Source: Tubiluchus corallicola (taxonomy: Eukaryota; Priapulida; Priapulimorpha; Priapulimorphida; Tubiluchidae). Taken from it: 62,000 nucleotides of DNA. The DNA lies in assembly GCA_030141605.1 (NCBI GenBank), contig JAQGDQ010000033.1, positions 1 to 62,000 on the forward strand, read 5' to 3'. The translations under genes and the position numbers were made by a program. Shown here piece after piece: positions 9,923 through 20,017 of the stretch; within the stretch, counting starts at the first letter, position 1; every line of letters starts with the position of its first letter. The notes beneath the pieces were generated by a model. The model was not told the DNA's origin. It saw nothing but the letters and a program-made list of their open reading frames with translations, and made no database searches.

Positions 9923-10921
9923 ATGAATGCTTCATCGAAAAGAAACTCAATATTGAAATTTTTTGCCTCACTGCTGTTATTAACAGTTTCCTGTGCATAT
10001 TTACGGTGGGGTCCAGAAACGTTCGTCGACAGCAGCTGTACTTGTCATCCTCATGGAAGTTGGTACTTCAACTATTGTTTTTGTCATCCTGGATACATTG
10101 GCGCACAATGTTGCGATAAACTTTTGATTAGCAACAACACCCTGGACGAGTGTCCTAATTTAAGACAATCTGTAACGTATGACAAACACATGCCCGAAAC
10201 GTCTTTGTCGGCGAATTGTTTCATGAATCCGCTAACAGGCGTCGCTCAAGTACCAATGTTCTTATGGAAAGCTGCGCAGAAGAAGGAACTCGGTAGATGG
10301 ACTCTAAAAAGACCTCAAGGTGATCGTGTTGATGAACATGTAGAAGGTTTTCATGGTTATAAGCTGCTACCAAAACAACTGGGTAACTTAGTGGAAATTG
10401 GCGCCGGTCCATTTACTCAAAGTTTTTACATTTTAAAAGACAATCAACAAGTAAATGTGAGTCACGTCACGCTTGTTGAACCAATGGCTGATTTGTACAT
10501 GAAACACGTAAAAACTTGTACATACAAAAATGGTAAAATTCTTAATTACCCAACAACTATCGTCTTTTCTCCGGCAGAAACGTTCTCTAAACCTGGTACA
10601 TTCGATACGCTCATTAGTATCAATGTAATAGAACATGTACAGGATGCTCTATTGTTTCTTCACAACGCCTACGCATTATTGAAAGACAATGGCACAATAA
10701 TCTGGCATGAAAGATGGTACAAAGATCCAGAACAAGGCAACTGCGTGTTGGGATCGTTTAAACTTCACCCAATTAGGATATCATTACTCGTGGTGGAAAA
10801 GTTCTTAGCTGCATTCGAACCCATTTTTGTTAATAGAGAACCAACTTCAGAAAGTTTAAAGCGAAAGTGCGATGAGACTGGGGTATATTTCATAGGAAGA
10901 AAAAAGGCAGGGTTTGACTAG
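9923..10921 (+). CDS. Signal-anchored SAM methyltransferase-like protein, intronless
   Basis: The frame is 332 aa in a single exon. The first ATG (9923) has an A at -3; a GTG six codons upstream in the last minisatellite unit is in frame but is not a plausible animal start. Residues about 11-25 are hydrophobic (signal peptide or anchor) after a basic N-terminus. Residues about 38-66 form a Cys-rich EGF-like segment (CTCHPHG...CFCHPGYIGAQCC). A class I methyltransferase fold follows: motif I VEIGAGPFTQS at about 157-167, acidic post-motif VEPM at about 185, and FDTLISINVIEHV at about 227-239, as in SAM-dependent enzymes. N-glycosylation sequons (NNT, NVS, NGT) fit a lumenal or secreted protein. 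The substrate is unknown. Single-exon structure between tandem repeats suggests a retrocopy or captured gene, but the frame is intact. Confidence 0.8.
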   Translation: MNASSKRNSILKFFASLLLLTVSCAYLRWGPETFVDSSCTCHPHGSWYFNYCFCHPGYIGAQCCDKLLISNNTLDECPNLRQSVTYDKHMPETSLSANCFMNPLTGVAQVPMFLWKAAQKKELGRWTLKRPQGDRVDEHVEGFHGYKLLPKQLGNLVEIGAGPFTQSFYILKDNQQVNVSHVTLVEPMADLYMKHVKTCTYKNGKILNYPTTIVFSPAETFSKPGTFDTLISINVIEHVQDALLFLHNAYALLKDNGTIIWHERWYKDPEQGNCVLGSFKLHPIRISLLVVEKFLAAFEPIFVNREPTSESLKRKCDETGVYFIGRKKAGFD

Positions 10922-10939
10922 GAGTTTCTGACAGCAAAC

Positions 10940-11500
10940 TTGCAAGTGTGAACAGCTTTGCGAGTTACTGCCGTCAAGAAATTGCAAAATCTCCGATGGT
11001 TACTGCGAGTTGATTTTCTGTCTAGTGTGAACGCTTCAGTGAGTTAATCTTGACACTTCTCTGCAGTGAATAGAGAAGTGAGTGTAAGTTCGCACTTACT
11101 GTTCGAGAGTAACTTGCATTAAGTTTTGCTCTTTAGTCTGAACACGCCTGCGAGTTACAGCCGGCAAGAAATTGCAAAATCTCCGATGGTTACTGCGAGT
11201 TGATTTTTTGTCTAGTGTGGACACCTCAGCTAGTTACTCTCTACACTTCTCGCAGTGAACAGAGATATGAGTGTCAGTTCGCACTTACTGTTGGAGAGTA
11301 ACTTGCAGTAAGTTTTGCTCTCTAGTCTGAACATGCTTGTGAGTTACTTGGTGAGTTACTCTCGGCACTTCTCGCAGTGAACAGAAAAGTGAGTGTCAGC
11401 TCACACTTGCTGTGGGAGAGTAACTCTCAGCCAGTTTTGCTCTCTAGTCTGAACACGCTTGTGAGTTACTTGGCGAGTTTACTTAGTCTGAACGCGCCTT
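10940..11500. repeat. ~195-bp degenerate tandem repeat after the methyltransferase-like gene
   Basis: The segment gaaattgcaaaatctccgat recurs at about 10978 and 11170, embedded in ~195-bp units. Later units lack that block and are shorter (about 120-150 bp). Units contain opposed GAGAGTAACT and GAGTTACTCTC motifs, so single strands could fold. The repeat begins within about 30 bases of the stop codon, so it probably lies in the 3' UTR. Confidence 0.75.
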
Positions 11501-11573
11501 TATTAACTGTAGTAGAACACAGTAAAGCTAAGCTCGTTCTTTTGCCACGCTAATGTCACGTCCAGTTAAACAA

Positions 11574-11765
11574 TATTGTTTTAATTACAAGCACATGAAA
11601 ACATTTATAGTTAAAACATCACGACTTTATTAAAACTTTATTAATCACACCAAAATTTCGACTGAGCTACTGCTGTCATCATCAGTGACAAATTTTTACA
11701 AACATACAACCAGTTTATATAGGCGGAGTCTACAGTATAGAACACTATGCACTAATTATGTATTT
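11574..11765 (-). mobile_element. Shared terminal module, copy 1
   Basis: This block matches 21757-21950 closely (aaaacatcac, actttattaaaa, gagctactgctgtcatcatc, cagtttatataggcggag, ctacagtatagaac, tatgcactaattat). On the minus strand it carries a TATATAA motif, a hairpin with CTGATGATGACAG and GAAA, and AATAAAG signals, resembling the end of a retroelement. It directly abuts the 79-bp array, as copy 2 abuts its own different sequence and array. Confidence 0.65.
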
Positions 11766-11844
11766 AACAGAAGCTAAATAGGTAATGACTAAGCAGACTT
11801 GTAGAAGAGAAATTGATAGTATAGAATGCACTAATAGCGTATCT
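11766..11844. repeat. 79-bp satellite, left remnant with target duplication
   Basis: One unit of the 79-bp satellite (aacagaagctaaataggtaa ... agcgtatct) lies left of the LINE. AATAGCGTATCT at 11833-11844 is the left target-site duplication. Confidence 0.85.
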
Positions 11845-14800
11845 CGTCGTCGTCGTCGGCTTTCACTCGTTTCCGAGTATTGTCCTTTCGGTCAAAGTTA
11901 CTAGCTGTGGTGGGCACGTTGGTGGCTTAACAGCCCGATCCTTGCTCGAAACATTCTGGTGCATTTGTCACATTGGATGGTGGGAGTTACCTGAGATTGA
12001 CGGGCCTTCTCTTTCCTTCGTTGACGTTTGGCTTCAATTGCTGCTCGTCTGGTTGTTTCAAAATGCTCAGTCCCTTCCTGGATGACTCTTCTCCACTTTG
12101 TTCGCTGCCGCGCTGTCTGCTCCCAGGTTTCTGGATCGATCCTTGCTGATTGCAGGGTTTCTTTTAGTTGGTCCTTGTAGCGGCGCCTAGGGCGGCCCAG
12201 GGGGCGTTTTCCAGTGCTCAGCTCACTGAAGAGGATCCTTCGGGGAAGTCTGTTTTCGTCCATACGTGCTACATGACCTGCCCACCTTAGCCGATGTTTC
12301 GTAATCATAGCTTCTATACTAGTGGTGTTGAATCTCTCGAGAACTGAATTATTGGTGACATAATCATCCCATCTGATGTTGGAAACTGAGCGAAGCTTTT
12401 TCTGGTGGAACTGTTCGAGTTTTTTCAGGTCTTGGCGGTACAGAGTCCATGTTTCACATCCGTAAAGGAGTGTGGAAACGACAATAGCATTATAGACCAT
12501 CAGCTTGGTTCGACGAGTTAGATGAGCATTACCAAAGACACGGGTTGAGAGTCTGCCGAAAGCGGCATGGGCAGCTCTAAGCCTATTTTCCACATCCTTT
12601 GTTGAGTTGCACTGGACGGAGAGTAGACTGCCCAGGTACGGGAAATGTTCAACACATTGTAGATCTGCACCATTAATGGAAATGTTACATACTGGTGTGT
12701 CTGCTTCAGATGATGGTTGGACAATAACTTTGGTTTTTCCTATGTTGACTGTAAGGCCAAAGCGAGAATATGCGTCACAGAAGTTGCTGACTGATTGTTG
12801 CAGGTGATTGGCTGAGTGGGCTGGTGCCGCATTATCATCCGCATATTGCAGCTCTGTCACTCTGAAGGTTGTGGTGCGGTTCCTGGCTCGAAAACGCGAC
12901 AGATTGAAGAGCCCCCCATCAAAGCGGCATCTCAATTCCACCCCTGGATTGTCTGGTGGAAGGTCATGAAGCATAGCAGTGAGATAGAGTGAAAAGAGCG
13001 TTGGTGCGAGGACACAGCCTTGTTTTAGTCCACAAGTGATTGGGAACTCTTCTGAGATAGTGTTTTGGTTGATAATACGTGCCGTCATACCATCATGCAT
13101 AGCTTGTATCATCTTGATGAAGTCATCTGGAAGACCAAAACGTTGCAGGACAGCCCACATGGCTTCTCTCGGAACGCTGTCATTGGCTTTTTCTAAGTCA
13201 TAGAACACGAGGAAGAGAGGCTTCCGCTGCTCACGGGCCTTTTCCTGCAGTTGTCGCGCACAGAAGATCATATCAATGGTCCCACGTAAAGCTCGGAACC
13301 CACAATGAGATTCAGGTATGATCCTTTCTGCAACCTCCTGAAGACGGTTCAAGATAATTCTTGACAGAATCTTTCCGGCAATTGAAAGCAGTGATATCCC
13401 CCTGTAGTTTCCACACAGGTTGCGATCCCCCTTTTTAAAGATAGTGACAATGAGTGCATTTTTCAGGTCATCTGGGACTCGTTTTGTTTCCCACATTTGA
13501 AGCATCAGGTTGAACAGTCGGTTCTTGAGAGCAGGTCCACCATGACTGATGAGTTCCACTTGGATATTGTCGGGTCCAGCAGCCTTCCCTCGAGGCATAC
13601 GCTTAATGGCTGTTTCAAACTCAATAAAGTTGGGTGGAACCGATAACTGGGGTTGCAGGGGATGCTGTGGAACATTCCTTAGGAAGTCAGCTGCTGTCGT
13701 TGAGTTCCGGTTTAGCAAGGTGTTAAAGTGCTGTTTCCATCGGTCCAGAATATCTTGGCTCTCGGTCAGGAGGGTGGTGTTGTCGGCTGACATAAGAGTT
13801 CCCACTGATGTTCTTCTAGGACCATAGATCTCCTTGGTGCCTGCGTAGAAACTTCTAAGGTCTCTGCAATCTGCATGATGTTGAAGTTCTTCTGCCTTCT
13901 GTTGCCACCAGTTGTTTTGGAGCTCCCTCATTCTGGACTGACATTGACTTTTCAGTTGTTGGAACCTGACTTTCTTCTCGAATAACAGGGGATACTGCTC
14001 ATGGTCTATCCTGGCTTTTCGCTTGGCATCAATGAGAGCAGCGATTTCTTGGTCATGGGAGTCAAACCAGTCTTGATGCTTCCTTTCTTGGAGTCCAATT
14101 GTGCCTTGGGCTGCCTCTTCCATAGCCGTGCGTAGGTTAGTCCATTCTGAGTCTAGTGAGGTATTAACTTGGTTTGCAGTTATCTTTTGATTGAGCGCAT
14201 CTCTATAGTTTTGAGACGTGGTTGGGCTTGTTAGTTTACTGATGTCATATCTTCTTCTAACCTGGTTGTTGATGCGAGTTCTTGGTTTTCGATGCAGGCT
14301 CATTCTTATTTTGCTGATCAGAAGACGGTGGTCTGTCCAACAGTCATCAGCACCGGGCAAGCTCCTAGTAACCAAAACATCCTTCTTATGCTGTTGTTTG
14401 ACAATGACGTAGTCAAGGGTATGCCATAATTTAGACCGAGGGTGTCTCCATGTTGTTTTGAAACGGTTAGGAAGCCGAAATTGGGTATTAGTGATGAAAA
14501 GCTCATGCTCAGCACAAAGGCCAAGGAGGAGGAGTCCATTTGCATTACAGTTACCAATGCCCTGTTTTCCAATAATGTTTTCCCAGAGGAGATTGTCTTT
14601 GCCCACTCTAGCATTAAAGTCTCCCAAGAGTAGAAGGCGGTCCCTCGCTGGAACTTGGGAGATGGTGTCGCTTAGTTGTTGGTAGAAAGTTTCCTTGACA
14701 TCATCTTGAGCATCCAATGTTGGAGCGTAGGCAGAAATCAAGGTGGCAAAGTTATTCTCTGGGAGAGGCACACGAAGAGTCATAAGTCGTTCGTTGATGC

Positions 14801-15876
14801 CTTTTGGAGCCATGTTATGGTTTCTGACCAGTTGACTCCTAATGGCAAAGCCCACTCCGTGGTTCCTCCGTTCCTCTTGGTCTTTTCCCTTCCAGAAGAA
14901 GGTGTATCCAGCACCAGTCTCCTCAAGCTGCCCTTCTTCAGAAATCCGTGTTTCACTGAGAGCAGCTATATCAATGTTGAATCTGGCAAGCTCTTTAGCA
15001 ACTAGGGCTGTCCGTCGTTCAGGTCTATCCGAATTTTTGCGATCCAGAAGTGTCCGAACATTCCAAGATCCAATAGTTAGTACGGTAGTTTTAAGATTAT
15101 TTTCCTTTTTATTTCGCCCGCAGAAGTGGGTAACCCGCTGGGTGCGGTAGTCCAGCCAGGCAAAAAAAGTGACTTCCGATGTCTAGCCCAAGTTTTCTAG
15201 GGCCTTCCTCATTTGAGGTGGGCAGCGGTGGTCCTGAAAAGGCCTGCCCAGTCACAAGTGCAGGACCGGATCCTTGAGTAGTCGCAGTTTCTCAAGAAGG
15301 CGACCATCACACACTTGCCGCCAACGTGTAGGTCGAGGCTAAGAGCTTCCAGTTTAACCAAACCTGCTCCCGTCACCCTTATCCCATCGCCGTTGGGCTT
15401 GAGTTTTATTTGACCGAAAGGTGGCCATTGGCGTGAGATTGATTAAGGTGGGCAACTACTTGCCGGGTAGAAGCCCACACACTTGGCTTTCAGATCAATT
15501 TCTGTGGCTCCTGGGGGGAGACAGACAGGATTTCCTTGAAAGTCGCAGCAGGTTGCCATTCTTCCAGTATTTTGAGAGATGCCTTCTAGCCAGCCCACAT
15601 GGCATTGCCCTCATCCGCCATCTCAGCCGTTGAGAACTAAGCATGGTTCACTTCCGCCTGATCCGCCGTTGGGGTCTTCGGTCGTAACCCTGACCAGGGT
15701 GAAGCGTTATACCCCGCGACATTGGGTCCTTGCCTGAACTTTGTAACTGCCTAAGCAGCCTCCACCCCCGCGACTTGGACGCGCCAGACAAGAGTTGCCA
15801 CTGTGTAGACTAGAGAAGGAGACTCTAACTACCAGCAGCCGGGTTAACTACCCTGTATGGTAACAGAGCAGAAGGC
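11845..15876 (-). mobile_element. Full-length ~4.0-kb non-LTR retrotransposon, RTE-like
   Basis: The element lies between perfect 12-bp duplications AATAGCGTATCT (11833-11844 and 15877-15888), both part of the 79-bp satellite. On the minus strand it has a ~0.7-kb 5' region (15876-15183), one long frame (15182-11901) and a short 3' region ending in a CGA-type triplet tail rather than poly(A). Short simple-repeat tails and an APE endonuclease plus RT are typical of RTE-like LINEs. The intact frame and perfect duplication indicate a recent insertion. RTE versus a neighbouring clade is not settled by eye. Confidence 0.9.
11901..15182 (-). CDS. Retrotransposon endonuclease-reverse transcriptase polyprotein
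   Basis: The open frame is about 1093 codons. It starts after an upstream in-frame stop and has no ATG until 14855, yet endonuclease residues begin well before that (GSWNVRTLLDRK at about 15075-15040, then IDIAALSETRIS). A non-AUG start or initiation by another route is therefore likely. Counted from the Met at 14855: endonuclease GDFNARVGK at about 78-86 and TDHR at about 174; RT region about 410-760 with GKAAGPDNI, FKKGDRNLCGNYRGISLL, GLKQGCVLAPTLFSLYL and catalytic YADD at about 671. The C-terminus has a C2H2-type finger (CDKCTRMF...HQRAH). RT motif A reads KANDS where KAFDS is usual, a possible defect. No stops or frameshifts are seen. Confidence 0.9.
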   Translation of the reverse strand, partial: TSEVTFFAWLDYRTQRVTHFCGRNKKENNLKTTVLTIGSWNVRTLLDRKNSDRPERRTALVAKELARFNIDIAALSETRISEEGQLEETGAGYTFFWKGKDQEERRNHGVGFAIRSQLVRNHNMAPKGINERLMTLRVPLPENNFATLISAYAPTLDAQDDVKETFYQQLSDTISQVPARDRLLLLGDFNARVGKDNLLWENIIGKQGIGNCNANGLLLLGLCAEHELFITNTQFRLPNRFKTTWRHPRSKLWHTLDYVIVKQQHKKDVLVTRSLPGADDCWTDHRLLISKIRMSLHRKPRTRINNQVRRRYDISKLTSPTTSQNYRDALNQKITANQVNTSLDSEWTNLRTAMEEAAQGTIGLQERKHQDWFDSHDQEIAALIDAKRKARIDHEQYPLLFEKKVRFQQLKSQCQSRMRELQNNWWQQKAEELQHHADCRDLRSFYAGTKEIYGPRRTSVGTLMSADNTTLLTESQDILDRWKQHFNTLLNRNSTTAADFLRNVPQHPLQPQLSVPPNFIEFETAIKRMPRGKAAGPDNIQVELISHGGPALKNRLFNLMLQMWETKRVPDDLKNALIVTIFKKGDRNLCGNYRGISLLSIAGKILSRIILNRLQEVAERIIPESHCGFRALRGTIDMIFCARQLQEKAREQRKPLFLVFYDLEKANDSVPREAMWAVLQRFGLPDDFIKMIQAMHDGMTARIINQNTISEEFPITCGLKQGCVLAPTLFSLYLTAMLHDLPPDNPGVELRCRFDGGLFNLSRFRARNRTTTFRVTELQYADDNAAPAHSANHLQQSVSNFCDAYSRFGLTVNIGKTKVIVQPSSEADTPVCNISINGADLQCVEHFPYLGSLLSVQCNSTKDVENRLRAAHAAFGRLSTRVFGNAHLTRRTKLMVYNAIVVSTLLYGCETWTLYRQDLKKLEQFHQKKLRSVSNIRWDDYVTNNSVLERFNTTSIEAMITKHRLRWAGHVARMDENRLPRRILFSELSTGKRPLGRPRRRYKDQLKETLQSARIDPETWEQTARQRTKWRRVIQEGTEHFETTRRAAIEAKRQRRKEKARQSQVTPTIQCDKCTRMFRARIGLLSHQRAHHS

Positions 15877-17135
15877 AATAGCGTATCTAACAGAAGCTAA
15901 ATAGGTAATGACTAAGCAGACCTGTAGAAGAGAAATTGATAGTATAGAATGCACTAATAGCGTATCTAACAGAAGCTAAATAGGTAATGACTAAGCAGAC
16001 CTGTAGAAGAGAAATTGATAGTATAGAATGCACTAATAGCGTATCTAACAGAAGCTAAATAGGTAATGACTAAGCAGACTTGTAGTAAAGAAATTGATAG
16101 TATAGAATGCACTAATAGCGTATCTAACAGAAGCTAAATAGGTAATGACTAAGCAGACCTGTAGAAGAGAAATTGATAGTATAGAATGCACTAATAGCGT
16201 ATCTAACAGAAGCTAAATAGGTAATGGCTAAGCAGACTTGTAGAAGAGAAATTGATAGTATAGAATGCACTAATAGCGTATCTAACAGAAGCTAAATAGG
16301 TAATGGCTAAGCAGACTTGTAGAAGAGAAATTGATAGTATAGAATGCACTAATAGCGTATCTAACAGAAGCTAAATAGGTAATGACTAAGCAGACTTGTA
16401 GAAGAGAAATTGATAGTATAGAATGCACTAATAGCGTATCTAACAGAAGCTAAATAGGTAATGACTAAGCAGACCTGTAGAAGAGAAATTGATAGTATAG
16501 AATGCACTAATAGCGTATCTAACAGAAGCTAAATAGGTAATGACTAAGCAGACTTGTAGTAAAGAAATTGATAGTATAGAATGCACTAATAGCGTATCTA
16601 ACAGAAGCTAAATAGGTAATGACTAAGCAGACCTGTAGAAGAGAAATTGATAGTATAGAATGCACTAATAGCGTATCTAACAGAAGCTAAATAGGTAATG
16701 ACTAAGCAGACTTGTAGAAGAGAAATTGATAGTATAGAATGCACTAATAGCGTATCTAACAGAAGCTAAATAGGTAATGACTAAGCAGACTTGTAGAAGA
16801 GAAATTGATAGTATAGAATGCACTAATAGCGTATCTAACAGAAGCTAAATAGGTAATGACTAAGCAGACTTGTAGAAGAGAAATTGATAGTATAGAATGC
16901 ACTAATAGCGTATCTAACAGAAGCTAAATAGGCAATGACTAAGCAGACTTGTAGAAAAGAAATTGATATAGTAAATTATGCATTAATTATGTATTTAACA
17001 GAAGCCAAATAGGTAATGATTAAGCAGACCAGTAGAAAAAAAATTGATACAGTAAATTATGCACTAATTATATATTTAACAGAAGCCAAATAGGTAATGA
17101 TTAAGCAGACCAGTAAAGAAATTGATACAGTAACG
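15877..17135. repeat. 79-bp satellite, ~14 copies plus degenerate end units
   Basis: Unit: aacagaagctaaataggtaa, tgactaagcagacctgtaga, agagaaattgatagtataga, atgcactaatagcgtatct. Thirteen to fourteen near-identical copies run to about 16960. Two or three diverged units (aagccaaatagg, gcagaccagta) follow. The first 12 bases are the right target duplication of the LINE. Confidence 0.95.
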
Positions 17136-17727
17136 AACAGTTAAGTGTTTGAGACTAAAGTTAAAGGAATTGAACTGCTTCGTACAGTAAGAGAAGGCTT
17201 ATTAGGCTACATAGATAAACTTTCTTTTATTTGCATACTACATATAGCACTATTGTTTAAACAATGGTCACATGAACAGAGTTTTGCACTTGCTAAAGCC
17301 TGGACCTACTAAGAACTATTGCACATATTTTAATTAACGTTCAAATTCTGTTACACGATGTAAAATCAGCTCTAGCAAAAACATCGTGCAATTTGATTTG
17401 GAGCAAATATTAGCTTGTCACTGAAAACAATCTAATCAGGGCAGGTATTCGTGACCTGCTATCAAGCAGATTCACAGCGTATTATAGTTTAATATAATCT
17501 GCAGCATAAAAATAAATTACAAAATTGTTTTTATTTCTAAGCCAAATTTAATGTAATATGTTGACATTTTAATGGAAAAGTTTATTGTAAAAAATGTTAA
17601 TAAATCCGGGGGGGGGTCGAATAAACTGTTTACAGAACAAAGTTAACCTATCCCGTTTGCTGAATTTTCATGGCACGTTTTTCTTGGCATTTTTATCTAT
17701 TTAACTTCACAGCCATATCACTTAAAT
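17136..17727. other. Unique AT-rich sequence
   Basis: No gene or repeat is recognised, apart from a run of nine G at about 17609. Confidence 0.4.
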
Positions 17728-17915
17728 GATATGTACAAGTGTGCAAAAGTATGTACAAGTATGTATAAGCATGTACAAGTATGTACAAGTATGTAAAAGC
17801 ATGTACAAGTGTGCACAAGTATGTGCAAGTATGCACAAGTATGTAAAAGCATTTTCAAGTATGTACAAGTATTTTCAAGTATGTACAAGTATTTTCAAGT
17901 ATGTACAAGTATTTT
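17728..17915. repeat. ~10-bp tandem repeat
   Basis: About 18 imperfect copies of tatgtacaag, with variants tgtgcacaag and attttcaag. Confidence 0.85.
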
Positions 17916-17939
17916 CCGGAAGGAGTTTACAATTCTTCT

Positions 17940-18184
17940 CACAATTTAAACACCCTAACTCTAGCCCTAACCCTAATCCAATTCTAACCCTAACACTAAA
18001 CCTAATCCTAACCCTAACCCAAGCCTAATCCTAACCCTAACCCTAAACCTAATCCTAATCCCAACCCTAGCCCTAACCCTAATCCAAGTCTAACCCTAAC
18101 TCTAAACCTAATCCTAGCCCTGACTCTAACCCTAACAAAAGCCTAATTCTAACTCTAATCCTAATCCTAACCCAAGCCTTACAC
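17940..18184. repeat. Degenerate telomere-like (CCCTAA)n tract, left part
   Basis: The tract consists of ccctaa, cctaatcc, ctctaac and cccaagc variants. The base motif corresponds to TTAGGG on the other strand, the common metazoan telomere repeat outside arthropods. The degeneracy and internal position make it an interstitial tract. It resumes at 18686-18745 beyond the hAT MITE. Confidence 0.75.
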
Positions 18185-18685
18185 CAGGGGTGTGCAAATT
18201 GCGGCCCGCGGGCCACTTGCGGCCCGCCGAGAGAATTTGTGCGGCCCGCGAAGAGATTTGTCAACCTAATGAAAGTGCAGCCCAGGCGATTAATTGAGTG
18301 TATCCAGCTGAAGTCCGTGCCACGATCCCAAAGATAGTGCGGGTAGTTTTTTCTACTAGATCGGATGCCATTAACCCTTACAAGACAGTTGTAGCTTAAT
18401 GTCGCTGTACTACACAGACTGTGTGATACACATTACTAATATGCATTGTAATAAAATTACCACTATCTGTCCTGAAAGTAGAAATATATGGTTTATAATA
18501 TAAATTTTAATAACTTCTAAAATAGTTTCTCGAGTGTAGTAGTAATGATGTACGCAGGTCGGATGCAGAAAAAATCCTTATTAGGCCTTTCTGTACTTGG
18601 CTCCTTGATCAAACTGCCTGTGGCTCGCAGGAATTGCGAGAAAGTTTAATGTGGCTCAGCTAGTCAGATAATTTGCACACCCCTG
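18185..18685. mobile_element. 501-bp hAT-type MITE
   Basis: The ends are perfect 16-bp inverted repeats CAGGGGTGTGCAAATT, flanked by the 8-bp duplication CCTTACAC (18177-18184 and 18686-18693). An 8-bp duplication and a CAGGGGTG tip are hAT hallmarks. The left interior is rich in gcggcccgc. There is no transposase frame. It sits inside the telomere-like tract. Confidence 0.9.
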
Positions 18686-18745
18686 CCTTACACTATCTCT
18701 ACCCCAATAATCTTAATCATGACTCTGACCCTAACCCAAGCTTAA
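18686..18745. repeat. Telomere-like tract, right remnant
   Basis: Degenerate ctaacccaagcttaatccta units continue after the hAT element, showing that the array predates the insertion. Confidence 0.6.
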
Positions 18746-18842
18746 TCCTAAACCGCTTCACCAACTAATTGTAAACTTTAGTCCACGTTCCTATCAAATT
18801 TATGAAATTTGTGGGTTTCTATCTGTGGGATAGCACGACTAT

Positions 18843-19210
18843 AACCATGATCACGACGGTAATTGTGATGATGACTATGATGATGATTAAGTCGATGATG
18901 GTGATGTTAGCAGTGATGATGATGATGACGATGATTACGATGATGATGACGATGACGATGATGATGAAGATGATGATGATGACGACGACTATGATGATGA
19001 TGATGATGACGATGACGATGACGATGATGATGACGACGACGATGATGATGATGATGACGACGACGACTATGATGATGATTAAGACGATGGTGGTGAGTGT
19101 TAGCAGTGATGATCGATGGTGACGATGCTGATGATGCGATGACAACGATGATGACGACGATGACGATGATGACGACGACGACGATGGCAATGATAATGAT
19201 GACGACAATA
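18843..19210. repeat. (GAT/GAC)n trinucleotide tract
   Basis: Imperfect gat, gac and atg triplets run for about 370 bp, about 250 bp upstream of the reductase start. Met/Thr-, Ile/Val- and His-rich frames across it are shadows. Confidence 0.9.
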
Positions 19211-19415
19211 ATGACGACCGTGAACAAACATACTACGGTATATGATACACATATAAGATGCTCAAATACTGATTTATTTGTTGTATTTTTTTCAACATAA
19301 ATATGCAGACATCTGCAGGATGCCAGTCATTTAACAATCGTGACTTAGACCTAGTAAGTCGTGCACTTGTGGGTAAACGCAACATTTTTATCTTATGTAA
19401 ACACTAGTAACTTTC

Positions 19416-19423
19416 TATAAATA
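19416..19423 (+). promoter_or_regulatory. Candidate TATA box TATAAATA
   Basis: The motif lies 49 bases upstream of the reductase ATG. A start about 30 bases downstream would leave a 5' UTR of about 20 bases. No other promoter element is clear. Confidence 0.4.
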
Positions 19424-19464
19424 CGCCTTTTAAAAATTCTGGGAGACGCGCGACTGCTGGAAAG

Positions 19465-19985
19465 ATGGAACAACCGCCGTCTGTTGCCGAGTTTTATGCC
19501 GGAAAATCCGTGTTTGTGACAGGAGGATCGGGATTTATAGGTAAGAAATCAATTCAACGTGAATTTTTTTACCACGAAAAGATTATAAGTTGCTGAATCT
19601 GGGTTGCTAAAATGCTTCGTTGCTAAAAGTGAGTCTGTAATGATGATATTAACCCACAATGAATTAATTCTTCCATAGCAAACTTGGAAAACAGGAAATG
19701 ATTAAAAGAGGGATACAATCCCAGGTTTGAACCGTTGTCCTTCTGCTTACAAGGCAGACGCCTTAGACCACTATTCCACCGTATTCCGAAGTGATCAAGG
19801 TTTGTGTGATTATGTGATGTCTGTGTCTACCTTGATCGCTTGGAAATACGGAGGTTTTGTGGTCTAAGATGTCTGTCTTGTAAGCAAAAGATTCTGGTTC
19901 AAATCCAGACACCAAAATTTAATTAATTGTGGAATTGATTCATCATTAGGCCTAATTATATCCTTGATTTCAAGCTCAGACCTAT

Positions 19986-20017
<32 letters not shown>

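Noticed and set aside
18802-19300. Met/Thr-rich, Ser-rich and His-rich frames
   Set aside because: They come from the GAT/GAC trinucleotide tract.
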